Below are positions 48,320-59,052 of a stretch of DNA of 64,000 nucleotides, piece after piece. Under the pieces are notes generated by a model, which saw only the letters and a program-made list of their open reading frames with translations, made no database searches and had not been told where the DNA came from. The stretch covers positions 5,146,001 through 5,210,000 of the forward strand of contig NC_063156.1 of the NCBI RefSeq assembly GCF_020921035.1, written 5' to 3'. Position numbers and translations under genes: made by a program. The DNA comes from Rhodamnia argentea. Its lineage: Eukaryota; Streptophyta; Magnoliopsida; Myrtales; Myrtaceae. Position 1 is the stretch's first letter. Each line of letters starts with the position of its first letter.

Positions 48320-49880
48320 CCTGAAGGGAATGATGAGAGAAAAGTGGATCTTTGGGGTCAGTCTCAGTTCTTGGACTGGAGAGAAACAGCGGCACTTGAT
48401 AATTTCCTGAAAGAAGTTAAAAGGAGAGTTTCGAATGTGGAGCTGCTCTGGAAGAAAAGCTGACCGCTGCCTTTTGCACCATTGACAGTGCTGTCCACCG
48501 AAAGCAGAAATTTAACTGATGACTCGGGTGATTTGGGGAAGACGCATTGCCTCAGCGTACGGAAATGCTTGTCTTGTGTTTCAAGAAGTGCCAAGTCCAG
48601 GCTTGAGTCAAGGAAAAATACCAAACCACTTCACCAGCTCAATTGAGTTCGTCTAATCAATTTTGGCTGAAAATCGCTGACGCGTACGCCGGCCTACATA
48701 TGTGGCACAGCCGGCCCTCATTTCTCAGTATTTTTTTTAATTTTTCTTATTTGTACTTTTTTCATTTTCTTCTATATTCCTTCTTTTCTTTTGTTCTCTA
48801 CTTTGGCCGGCGAGGCACAGGCCATAGGGCAAGGGCAACGAAGCCCTCACCGGGCCTTGTCCACATCCATCGAGGCCATCGCGGCCGGGGGAGGCTCGCC
48901 TTGCCCAAACCATTGCGGGCATAGGCGAGGCCACCTTGCGTAACTCTATGAGCGATTCTGCCTAATTTTCTTTTTTCAAAGAAACGCATCGCTGCTTTTG
49001 AAAGACGTTTAACAAATGCTTTGTAATTGTAGTATTACTTTTAGAAAATCATTATATCCAACTTCAAGCTTCTACAACCTTGATATACCCCGTTACTAAA
49101 CACACAAAGCACGACACTTTGACAATACGATCCAACAAACTTCGATCCACCGACTCATCTGTCTTATAGATAACATGCCAGACAAAGTCAATCACGGTAC
49201 AAACAATGCCTCAAGCCAAAAACTTTCTTGACGAAATCTAATGGGGGGTTTCAATATCAGTTAACGTGTGTATCGGTCGAGCTGCAGAACGAGTCTAACC
49301 AAGTATTAGCTCGTTAGATGAGACCTGTAATTAGGAAAAAAGGAGAGGATGTTGAATCATTGGAGGAGCAAAAGGGGGAAGCATTAGGTCAAGATTGGCA
49401 GATGATGTTTATGCATTGTTTATTCAATCCCCTCCTGTTCCTGGGATCAGCATGTCTACAAGCTTTAACTTTGAACACGGATTACGCGGGGTCTCAATTT
49501 CTTGAGAATCGAGAAAAGTTGGAAACAGTCATGGCTAAATTCTGTTTTTGGCTCTTTCTGGTTTCCACCCTAACGGACGGAGGGGACCTCCACCTCCACT
49601 CCCATCAGCATCACAAGTAGTGGATTTAACTTTGTAAAGCGTCGAATGAACAAAAGGACACGTGCATGTCCTCGGAGACACAGACAAACCCTCTGCAATT
49701 GGCTGAAATCACGACCCTTCTCAATTATTACAAAGCTCGTTCTAAGAAACATCAATTTTTGGCAACAGGGTTGTGGTTCAGTGGCCGTCTCATTCGTATA
49801 CCAGCAAAGTCTATGCCGATGAAAGTTCGCAGGAAAGCGATAGAAGCTAGAAAGGATGAAAAGAAGGTGATTACAAGGCC
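48320..49880. other. Receptor-kinase upstream flank and gene-free DNA
   Basis: The first few hundred bases upstream of the kinase start at 48316 should hold its promoter; no clean TATA box was identified. 48700-48960 is a GC-rich repeat island (separate entry). Open frames at 49318-49620 and 49666-49887 lack recognisable domains. Confidence 0.35.
48700..48960. repeat. GC-rich repeat island with pyrimidine-rich arm
   Basis: A T-rich tract (48725-48810) leads into GGCCGGCGAGGCACAGGCC and a run of GGGCAAGGGC, GCCCTCACCGG, GGCTCGCCTTGCCC and GGCGAGGCCACC words. Same architecture as 30020-30290, 50280-50600 and 51110-51260. Non-coding. Confidence 0.5.
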
Positions 49881-49889
49881 AAAATGATG

Positions 49890-49911
49890 ATCGATCGATC
49901 GATCGATGTCA

Positions 49912-49949
<38 letters not shown>
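49890..49949. repeat. (ATCG)n and (GA)n microsatellites
   Basis: About four and a half TCGA tetramers (49890-49907) are followed by some 17 GA dinucleotides (49915-49948). Non-coding. Confidence 0.9.
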
Positions 49950-49950
<1 letters not shown>

Positions 49951-50119
49951 CTAATTCAAGGAGTTCCCCCATCTTATTTGCGCCTCTTGTTCTGCTCGCA
50001 TGTAGGACATCACTCCATGGCAATGTTGCTACTGTCATCTTTAGGACTTTTATGCGGACATGATGATTGAGAGCATTAGCAAGTGAGCACAGCAACGTTC
50101 AAGGGAAAAAAGCGAGCAT

Positions 50120-50900
50120 AAATATGTGGAAAATTTTTAAATAAGGGCTTGAATTGTGCTTATTTTCTCAAATAAAGCCTCGAAATAAACTTTATTTCAA
50201 ATAACGATCTAAAGTGACCTTTTTAGTCTCAAATAAGGGTCTACCCTTATCGGCCAGCTTAATATTCCGGCCAGTTAAAGATATTTTCGTCCAAAGACAA
50301 TTTTAATTCTATATTTTTTTTACTTTTATTTTCTTTTTTCTCACTTCTTTTTTTTTCTTTAATGCGGTGGGCAAGGGCCTAGTGACCCTCACCCAAATCT
50401 AGCTAGGAGCAACCTTGCTTGTGGTCGGCGTGGGTGGCCCTCGCTAGATCGGCGACGTGGGTGGCCCTTGGGCGAGGGCAACCCTTGCCTAGCCCTCTTC
50501 GGCCCATTGTCGGTGCTCGACCATTGCCCGAGACCGGTCACCGAAAGAAAAGTAAAGAAAAAACAACAAAAAAAAGGGAAAAAAAAGGAAAAACATGAAG
50601 GAAGAAAATGTCCTTGACTAGCCAAAAGGTCAAGCCTTATTTGAGAGGAAGAGATATAGTGATCATTTGGGGAGACCCCTTTCCATAAAAAGAAATACCA
50701 ACTCAATACAATTTCACACTCGACATTCCGCTTCTAACATGGCCATTTTAAGCCATTTTTTGAAATAATGTTCACTTCATATCCTTATTTGAAAAATAAT
50801 GGTATTTCATGCCCTTATTTGAAACATAGTCCTCTTCATATTCTTATTTGAGAAAATAAGGGCACTTTAGACCCTTATTTGAAAATTTTCCGTAAATGTG
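50120..50900. repeat. Inverted-ended repeat element with GC-rich core
   Basis: Left arm phrases 'aaataagggcttgaa', 'aataaagcctcgaaataaac' and 'tcaaataagggtcta' (50140-50240) reappear on the right as inverted 'gcccttatttgaaa' phrases (50760-50890), so the ends pair imperfectly. Between them lie a T/C tract, a GC-rich island (50370-50540) and an A-rich tract. This looks like a long fold-back transposable element. The 105-codon minus frame inside it is low-complexity. Confidence 0.55.
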
Positions 50901-50929
50901 ATAGACATATTATCTCTCGATTAAGTTGG

Positions 50930-51360
50930 AAAAAAAAAGTTTTAGACCTATTACATTTGAGTCAATTCAGTCATAAATTCAATTAGACCGATTTTTAGTA
51001 TAAAGCTTTTGCATTGCGCCAATTAAGTCAATTTGGTCAATTTTTACAGGAAAACGATGTGGACACCGGTCGTCCTATGTGGCGTGGCCCGTGGCCGATG
51101 TGGATTTGCTAGCCACTAGGGGAGGGCCAGCAAGGCCTCGCCAATGAGGCCATGAAGGCCCTCACCCATGGCCTTCGTGGCCTTGAACCTCGCCAAGCCC
51201 TCGCCACTTGAAATGAAATGATAATAAAAAGAAATAAAAATACACAAAAGATAAAAATGTCCGATGTCAACACCATGTTGGGTGAGTGGCGTTAGTGTTT
51301 TCTGTCTAAAATTAGTCAGGTGGATTCGATTGAAATAAATGCAAAAAAAGTTAAAAAGAC
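50930..51360. repeat. 'aggactaaattgg'-family element with GC-rich core
   Basis: 'gacctattacatttgagtcaattcagtc' and 'tgcgccaattaagtcaatttggtcaattttta' are the reverse form of the family seen at 960-1070 and 7050-7145. They lead into CCGGTCGTCCTATGTGGC, then a GGCAAGGCCTCGCC-type island (51110-51210), and back out with 'agtcaggtggattcgattgaaat' at about 51310-51335. Probably one element of the family with an inserted GC core. Confidence 0.5.
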
Positions 51361-51399
51361 TTTTTTGGTACTTTTCTCAGTTGCACCTGCCCTGTTAAG

Positions 51400-52470
51400 C
51401 TTCATTCTTCTAAAACTACCATGGAAACTAAGCCAAAAATGGATGGAAATTGAAGCCTCCAAATGGCCTGCTCAAGAAAGTTTTGTTCGACCAAAAAAAA
51501 AAAAGGCGGCCTTCTCAAGGTGAAAATGAAAGGGGGGAAAGGCAACATCATAGCTGTAGTTGGAAATTAAGACATAGTGGGCCAAAAAATGAAGTGGACA
51601 CATCACGGGAGCTTAAGAAGGCGAGAGGAAACTCAAGAAAGTTTTGCCTTTTCCCTTGCTAAATCTTTGTCTCGTAGCATTTGATTCGCTAACTTTTATA
51701 ACGCGGATACAGAAGTGGGACACGAGAATGATTTGGTTGGTTTCTGGGTTTCTTCCGTTCGACAGGGACTTGGATTTACGTGCGACTTAAAGTTCATGCT
51801 CTGGTCGATGCGGTAGGGAATCGGTGTTTGCTCCAGTTGTTATGAGGTGACAAGAAAATTGTCCAAACTTGTCAAGGTTGAGTTGACGGGCATGCGAGAT
51901 TATGACGAAGGTTAAGCGTATGGATGACGAGGTTGATTCATTAATTTCTTGGTTTTGGATCCACGTTCGATTGGGAATTACCGCCAAATTTTTTTTAAAA
52001 AATATTACCTTATGCTTTAAGTATTTGTGAGAAAAAGTATATGTGAACCTACGTGTCAATGTATGTATATTGTAGAGATTTCAAAGTGTCCCGGTTTGAA
52101 AAGAGTCAAGAGTATCTGCATGGCGGGATTTAGAGTGAGTAAAAGATGAAAAGTAAAAGTCTATATGAAATATAATGTCGTTACGTGAAATGATTATAGT
52201 GAACGGAAATTGGGATTAATCCATATCACTTCCGAAGGAATGGCTAGCTTTTCAAGATAATAAATTTGGTTTTAATTTTTTCATATAAACATGAAACGTG
52301 ATTAACTCAGCAACGAAATCAAATTCGTCTGACTTTTGTCAAGAAATGCCTTGATTTGTCTTTCACTGTACCAGAAATAGAAGATGAACTTTTGTGAAAG
52401 TTGAGAGCGTATTAAGGTGGTGAGCAATGTAAAACTTTAAGAGTTCAGAAACAAAGCATGTAATTAACTA
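51400..52470. other. Gene-free stretch
   Basis: No coding or repeat feature recognised. A 90-codon minus frame at 51787-52059 shows no family resemblance. Confidence 0.4.
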
Positions 52471-52480
52471 TCTTATTCTT

Positions 52481-53066
52481 GGGTTAATACCATAAAAAAC
52501 TCCAAACTGGTACACATAAAATTTACTTCGAACTATTTTTTTTATCACCAAAAATCTCAAACTGATACACCTGTAACAAATTTTTCCAAAACTATTTTTT
52601 TGACCTTGTAAAATCCAAAACTAGTACATTTGTGACAAATTTAACCCAAACTATATTTTTTACCATCAAAAATCCTAAACTGGTACACTTGTGTCAAATT
52701 TACCTTGCATTAGTTTCCATTAAATTGAGTTAATACTACGAAAAACTCCAAATTGATACACATGTGGAAAACAAAGGGTAAAAACCCTCAAATGAGTACA
52801 CCCGTCAACTATCACGTGTTATCTAACTGAGCAATTTGACGGTAAAATCTAACGAAAATTAACAAAGGGTAAATTTGTCATTATTGTACCAGTTTTGGGT
52901 AAATTTGTCGTAGGTGTACCAGTTTAGAGTTTTTGGTAGTCAAAAAAATAGTTTGGGATAAATTTGTCACAAATGTATCGGTTTGAGGTTTTTGATAGTT
53001 AAAAAAATAGTTTTTGGTAAATTTGTCACGGATGTATCGGTTTGGAATTTTTCGTAATATTAACCC
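52481..53066. mobile_element. 586-bp fold-back MITE, Mutator-like, with 9-bp target duplication
   Basis: Ends are GGGTTAAT (left) and ATTAACCC (right). The flanks CTTATTCTT at 52472-52480 and 53067-53075 are identical, a perfect 9-bp target-site duplication. Each half consists of three to four tandem units of about 60 bp containing 'ctggtacac...acaaattta' and 'aaactattttt'; the right half carries the same units in reverse complement. The interior is non-coding. The family recurs at 56475-56928. Confidence 0.85.
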
Positions 53067-53209
53067 CTTATTCTTGTGGGGGGAAAGAAAGTTGCAAAAG
53101 CAGCAATGGAGCCAATTTTTTTGGAGATTGAGATCTTATGTGATTGATTCAATCATTTCTTTAAAAGATTATGAAACATTGTGCTTCGACGTTAATAGCT
53201 AACATGACA

Positions 53210-54490
53210 TCAAAAGCAAAAGTCAAGCCGATTTACCCCTGCCGAACTCAAATAGGAGTCGTTAATGCTAAACTAGTTGGTAACTCTATGGAGAAACGTC
53301 GGTAAACTCTAACTGAAACTAGTACCTTCTGTAAAGACTTGGTATATTTCAAAAGTTGTCGGCCAAGGAAAATTAAAGTGATGTTTCAACAAAAAAGAAG
53401 TCTGTGAATTAGAAAAAAAAAACAAATAAATGTTGGCACGAAGCAACTTACTGAAAGTAGTAATGGAAAACAAGTTAAAAATTTAATCCGAGAAAAGAAG
53501 AGACAGTTCTCATTTGAAAGGAAGGCCCCTTGTATAAGGTTCCAAACTCATGCACCTTGAAAAAAAAAAAATTCTTTTAGTAAAGCTTAAATGTCCTTAT
53601 TGAAAACATCAGCGCTTTACTAATAGGACAAGTACGGTAGACATTTGAAGACGATGACACACACTGTTTTCAAATACAGAAAGTCAAGCGGGGATATTCC
53701 ATTGTTAATGGAAAAAGGGGCTGAGGGAATCTGAATATGTTGTTTAAGTCGATTAGAAGGTGCGGAAATAGCTAGAACTGAATGTGAAAAGTATGGAAAA
53801 ACATCTCGTAATGTATTTAACCAGAAAATCGATAATGCTCTAGCGGAAGTATCTGCTCATTACGGAATCTTACCATAGTTGGTAAATTTAAGGTGTTGGT
53901 AACAAATGATGAGAGAAATTCTTTCACTTAAGACAAATTGTTAGGCAAATAATCCGCACCGACGATCGAGTTCTTTGGTCATATAAGATCGTAGTAAATC
54001 CAAATTACTGACATAAACCCTTAAAGTACTTGTTTTCACATTTTTTCCTCCTCTCATCCCACTTTACTAAATATGTAAACAAGAAGACTATTATGCTAGC
54101 TACCAAAAGCAAAGGAGACTATTTTGGAAGCTTATCATGAGCATGTGATGACACTCGATTTTCAATTCCAATTTCGAGACAGAAAGCTAGCATCAGCTAA
54201 GACGCTCGAATTCCTAAAGCAATTGTTAATGATCCATTCAACTACGACCCACAGCTCGAAAAAAGAGTTTGACAAAATCGCCTCTAGGACAAAGTCCATG
54301 CATTGGGAGAAAATCATGACTCTTTTGGAGAAACTTTTCTATCGCAGTGTAGTAACCGAGATCGATTGACCATTATATCATGATGTCTTTCCAGGCTATC
54401 ATATCTTTTTGACCACCTTAATTGCAAAGATTCATGGCATGTGATTCATTTGTTGTGCACCTCAGTCCATTTCTAACGGCAAAAATTTAT
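53210..54490. other. Gene-free stretch
   Basis: AT-rich sequence with no recognisable features. The 81-codon plus-strand frame at 54124-54369 is not recognised and may be chance. Confidence 0.4.
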
Positions 54491-54492
54491 CT

Positions 54493-55176
54493 TCATGTCG
54501 AAAAACTTCCGTCGCTGGAGTTATGGACTAGCATTCTCTTTCGATCGCGATGATAGACGCGAAATTTTAAATTCGGAAGGACGTGAGATAAGAAATCTCG
54601 ACTTACAAGGATGAGATGCAAACATGTCAGGTGAAATTTGTAAGGATGTAGCATCGGGTTAGCGAAAATTGTATCAAACACCTGGCAATTAAGATGTAAA
54701 TAGCCACGGTTAGGCCCTATTTGGGTTAGATCATGCATGTCGTTTTGCAACTTAGATCCATGAAATAAGGTTGAGTTGCATAGAACTTCGTGGCATGCCC
54801 TAGGATCGACCCCATTCACGAGCCTACGGATCTTGTCAGCGCGCCGAGCAGCCAAGGCCCGGAAACACGATTTGTTCCGATCTACATAGGCCTTCTTCGG
54901 CCGAAAACTACTACTTCTCGAATCATGGGTACCGGGTTTGATGAAGACTTTCGAGTTCGATACCGCACCCGACGCGCCTAGACACGCCCATTGGTCAAGT
55001 TTTACGTAGGTGGTGTCAGGCTTGCGATCACAAACATGTTGGTGGAAACCGGCCGTGCCACGAGAGAATGTGATTCTCGATTGGCCCTCGACCTTTCGCA
55101 CGAGCTCGTTTTCTTCTCGGGCGAACCCCACATGGAGTTGAATTATTTGTAAAGGCAAAGCGAACCCGAAAGTCAA
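54493..55176 (-). other. Unidentified 227-codon open frame
   Basis: The longest open frame in the window outside the named genes. The translation has no recognisable domain, signal peptide or membrane segment; composition is rich in Arg, His and Ser, and short open frames overlap it on the opposite strand. A frame of this length in 50%-GC plant DNA can occur by chance. It could also be a decayed transposon gene. I do not claim it is expressed. Confidence 0.2.
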
Positions 55177-55970
55177 GGTCCGGTCGTCGGGGTTTGTCGT
55201 CCTCCTCGTGATGATTCATGTGTCCCCTCTCCCATTCGTCGGCAACGGCGATGAAAATTGGTGCGTGAGAAAGGATGACGGGGAACAACACTTGACTTCT
55301 TCGACCTCGGAAGGTGCGATGTAGCTCTCTCTCCTGCTCTGGAGAGGTCGTTTTTCATTACCACACGCGTGATTTCGATTTCACGTTAGCCGATCGTACG
55401 TCGTCGTGTGACGATAAATATACGATCCCTTTTATCATTTTCGATCTTTCTGCTAGGCATACCAACAATTTTTATTTTTTTGCGAGAAGCATTCGCAAGT
55501 CGAGTAATTCTTAAGCAACCGATGGTTTCGCTGTTCCTGATTTGGCCATCGAATGGCAACTTTATTCCACGACGTAAGTCATCCGTGATTGATTTGAACT
55601 CAATTCCCTAACTATATCTAGATCTAATGCTTTTTTTCCGAGCTTAAATAGCTTCCCTGTTGAGTTGACTTGAGCTTGGAAAAGAGGAAAAAGGAAAAAC
55701 ATTCGAAGCAACTTGAGGGCCAAATGAGAGATTTAACCTCGGAATGTGTCGATTCAATAAGCAATAATTAGTTCCTTTTCGTTGCCATTGTCTATTTGCG
55801 GTAGCTCAGAATCAATTTTTAACTCTGGATTCATGTTAGAGCCTTACATCTTCGACAATGGAGTCGACCACGAGCACACGAGCGAGAATGGTAAAGTCCG
55901 ATTCGAGGCGGGTCTGAGCGAACGTTTATAGAACGTTTTTAGATTTTTGTTTTATGGCGATAGACGAATA

Positions 55971-56052
55971 GTCGACATGTCCGCGTGGTTAAGGAGACAG
56001 ACTTGAAATCTGTTGGGCTTCGCCCGCGCAGGTTCCAACCCTGCTGTCGACG
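55971..56052 (+). tRNA. trnS-UGA: tRNA-Ser (anticodon UGA)
   Basis: Complete class II cloverleaf of 82 nt. The acceptor stem GTCGACA (55971-55977) pairs fully with TGTCGAC (56045-56051), with G as discriminator base. The D arm begins TCC with GGTTAAGGA following. The anticodon stem CAGA/TCTG holds the loop CTTGAAA with anticodon TGA. The long variable arm GGGC-TTC-GCCC identifies a serine tRNA. The T arm is GCAGG-TTCCAAC-CCTGC. No intron; CCA is not encoded, as expected for a nuclear gene. The TTCCAAC T loop departs slightly from the usual TTCGAAT. No clear T-run terminator follows immediately; the first T-rich stretch is at about 56069. Confidence 0.93.
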
Positions 56053-56474
56053 TCTTACCTCAAATTGCTCGAACTTTCTTTTCTCTTAATGGTCGTGGGC
56101 CTTCCAAGCCCATTGTTGAGGAAGGGGCCTGGGCTACTCTGGCTCATTTACTTGGGCTGGAGAACTCGTTATCGAATTCAGCCTTTTCACGGATCTGGTG
56201 AAAAGGACCAGACCGTCTATCGAGAATCGGATCCTTTCGTAAATGGGCATGGTCACACAATTCAAATGCTTGTTTGGACTCCGCAACGTCATGAGTTGTT
56301 GAATCAAATCCTAAATGCTGAAAGCAACAACAAACCTTGAAAGCAACAAGCCCCGTCTGAATTTTAAACGGTCAATGAATCCCACCCAATGGGCACCAAG
56401 CTAAGTGCGGGTAGGTCCTTCCCCACCATATGAATTGCCAATTCATTTCCTTCAACGTAACCATTTAATTTAAA

Positions 56475-56928
56475 GGATTACTATCATGAAAAGCGTCAAA
56501 TTGATACACCTATAATAAATCTATCCCAAACTATTTTTTTAACCATCAAAAATCCTAAATTGATATATGTTTAGCAAATTTACTTTAAATTGATATACCT
56601 ATGATAAATTTACTCTTTTGTTAATTTTCGTTAAATTGCTAATTTGAATGGTACATGACAATTGTCAAATGTACACATTTAGAGTTTTTACCCTCTATTT
56701 ATTATAAGTATATCAATTTGAGATTTTTCGTGGTGTTGATCCAATTCAATGAAAATGAAATGAGGGTAAATTTATCACATATGTACGGGTTTGAGATTTT
56801 TCATAGTCAAAATAACTAGTTTAGGATAAATTTATCATAAATGTACTAATTTGAAATTTTTTATAGGCTAAAAAATAATTTAAAGTAAATTTGTCATGGG
56901 TGTACCAATTTTGACATCTTCTATTGGA
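56475..56928. mobile_element. Fold-back MITE, second copy of the 52481 family
   Basis: The left half has 'caaattgatacacctataataaat', CCCAAACTATTTTTTTAACC and 'catcaaaaatcctaaattg'; the right half has the inverted forms. The outer ends pair imperfectly (GGATTACTATCATGAAAAG against the complement of 'gacatcttctattgg'). More diverged than the first copy, and no target-site duplication was recognised. Confidence 0.7.
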
Positions 56929-57183
56929 TTTTTTCGGCTAAGCGGATCTCTTATAATTCCGAATTTTTTTTTTAATTCCCTTTCCTTTAAGGTAACTATT
57001 TAAATGCCATTACTGCTCTGAAAACTAAAGTACCAAAAAAAAAAAAAAATTCCTGGTCAGGACCATCTCTATTCGCGAAGCCGGGGCCCACCCCGGCACG
57101 AGCCCCACCAACAAACCCGGTTTCAGGAGAAGCCCATGTTGGTCCAGCTCCCCCCTCGGGACCCGCGGAGCTGAATCGGATCG

Positions 57184-57285
57184 CGCCACGTGAGCGAATC
57201 TGTATCTCCTCCGCAATATCCACGCGCCACGTGGGCAGCGACACGTCACTCAGGGAGAGAGAGAGGGAGAATAAATATCCTCTGC
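57184..57285 (+). promoter_or_regulatory. Promoter-like G-box cluster
   Basis: GCCACGTGAG (about 57185), GCCACGTGGG (about 57225) and ACACGTCAC (about 57240) lie within 65 bp, followed by a GA-rich stretch and a TATA-like ATAAATATCC at 57271. The layout suits an ABA- or light-regulated promoter. The next ATG (57320) opens a 103-codon frame (MTLEKIFCFLRSRHLALCLT) that I do not recognise, so the transcript, if any, may be non-coding or a decayed gene. Confidence 0.4.
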
Positions 57286-57639
57286 GCGAAGCAGAGGGAG
57301 CAGTGCAGTGCGCGGTCCAATGACGCTCGAGAAGATCTTTTGCTTCCTGAGGAGCCGACACTTGGCACTCTGTTTAACCGCAGCATCGCCCCCGGCCTTT
57401 TGTTTTTCTTTTCTCAATGACGAATTTGCCCCCCGTTCCCACGCGTGGCTTTTCCGGTTCTTGGGCCGGATAAGGAGGTTTTGTACAAATTTGTCTATTC
57501 ACGTTTTGTCGGTTACAATGAGAGAAAGCGGAGGAATCACCACGACCACGGCCTCCGTCGTTCATTTTCCATTCGAGATTTTTGCAATCCAATTACTAAT
57601 ATCACCCTGTTTTTTTTTTTTTTTGTGAGCGCAACCGTC

Positions 57640-58987
57640 ATTTATTTATAGAAAAAAAAAACCCAATAAAAACTCAAAATTATGCCCATCAACAATACTT
57701 TTTTCTTATGACATCAAAAATTTCAAAATAAAATTTTTTTGGGTCATAGTCAAAAATTTCAAATTAGAGTTTATTTCAAACTATGTCATTACTCTAAACT
57801 TTTTTTTTTGTGACATAAAAACTATCTAACTTGTACTCATGCAACATATTTACTCCTCATCAAAATTTTGTCAGATGATTTTTCAGTCAAAATCACATTA
57901 TTTTTAAGGTAAATAGATCATGATGGGTATAGTTCTGAATTTTTTTAATGGCTTTTGACCCTTTGTTTTTTAAGCTCGGTGTTCTTTTCTTCTTTTGTTT
58001 TTCCTATCCAGCGAATCTTTAAGATTAAAATATACATATTTTTTTTTTCTTTTTCACGACGTTAACCGAACGTGCTGTCGATAACTCGTGGCCTATAAGA
58101 ATGATTCTAAAGTCTCCTGATCCAAATCCAATTGAAGATGCCCTATTTAAATCAAGAATTATAAGAGTCTGCTTACCCCAAAAAAATCGGAATCAAGCCC
58201 TTAACTCCTCCGTCAGGACAAGATCTTTGTTTTGTTTTTTTTTTTTTTTTTCTTCTTCCTTTCTCAAGGGTTGATTTCGAGAATCTCTCAAACACCTCGC
58301 TGGTAGTGTTCTTATTACCGCAAAATCAAAATAGAAAATGAGAGGTCGATCGAAAACCCTTCATCTAACTTCTGTCGAGAAGAAAGCTAAGAAAAGAAGC
58401 TGCTACTGCTAGTACACCTATAGTCTCATAGAAAGAAATATGGACCCTTTGGATCTTTTTCATGGAGTCAAATCTTTTCCACAGATGATACAATCCTTTT
58501 AAACGTGGGGATCATATTCGGACATCACTATTATACCAAAATCACATGGTATTTGGATTTCGTCACCCCGCGCCAAACTCATGGACCATCAACATAATTT
58601 TACATCTACGTAAAATCCTACGGTGATTCGCGTATAAAATTTCTTGTGATTCAGATTGATTTGTGACTTCAATTATTGATTATGGAGTGGCACATGTTAT
58701 AATAATAAGAAGATCATACGAATATAAAGTGGGTGTAAAAACGTACTTTTAAAATTTTATTTTTTTCCCTTTCTAATTTTTTTATATTATTAATATATAT
58801 ATATTTTTTAATGTCTTGACCTCTTTGGTTATTGGGTTGGATCGTGCGGCTCACCCGCGAACAAGAACGAGAGTCGCATGTGCGCATACGAGGTAACGAG
58901 GTAATTAGTAAGTTGAAACGAGAGGAGCACAGGTTTTGCTCCTTTGTTTCTTCTCTGCGCTCTCTGCAAACCCCACTCGTTCTTACA

Positions 58988-58990
<3 letters not shown>
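57640..58990. other. AT-rich gene-free stretch, B-box gene upstream region
   Basis: 57650-57910 contains 'caaaaatttcaaa' and 'catcaaaaatttc' phrases that may derive from the fold-back family at 52481, but ends could not be found. 58770-58810 is a TATATATATA-rich stretch about 250 bp upstream of the B-box start codon and could contain its core promoter. No gene is supported. The 278-codon minus frame at 58714-59550 is the antisense shadow of the B-box gene. Confidence 0.4.

Positions 58991-58991
<1 letters not shown>

Positions 58992-59025
<34 letters not shown>
58992..59025. repeat. (GA)n microsatellite in 5' UTR of the B-box gene
   Basis: About 17 GA dinucleotides ending 27 bp before the start codon. 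GA tracts in plant 5' UTRs and core promoters are bound by BPC/GAGA-binding proteins, so a regulatory role is possible. Confidence 0.9.
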
Positions 59026-59028
<3 letters not shown>

Positions 59029-59052
59029 CAGAAGGTGGCTGGAGAAGAAGAT

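Noticed and set aside
49914..49949. CRISPR-like or other regular spaced array
   Set aside because: Simple dinucleotide microsatellite; no repeat-spacer structure exists anywhere in the window, as expected for plant nuclear DNA.
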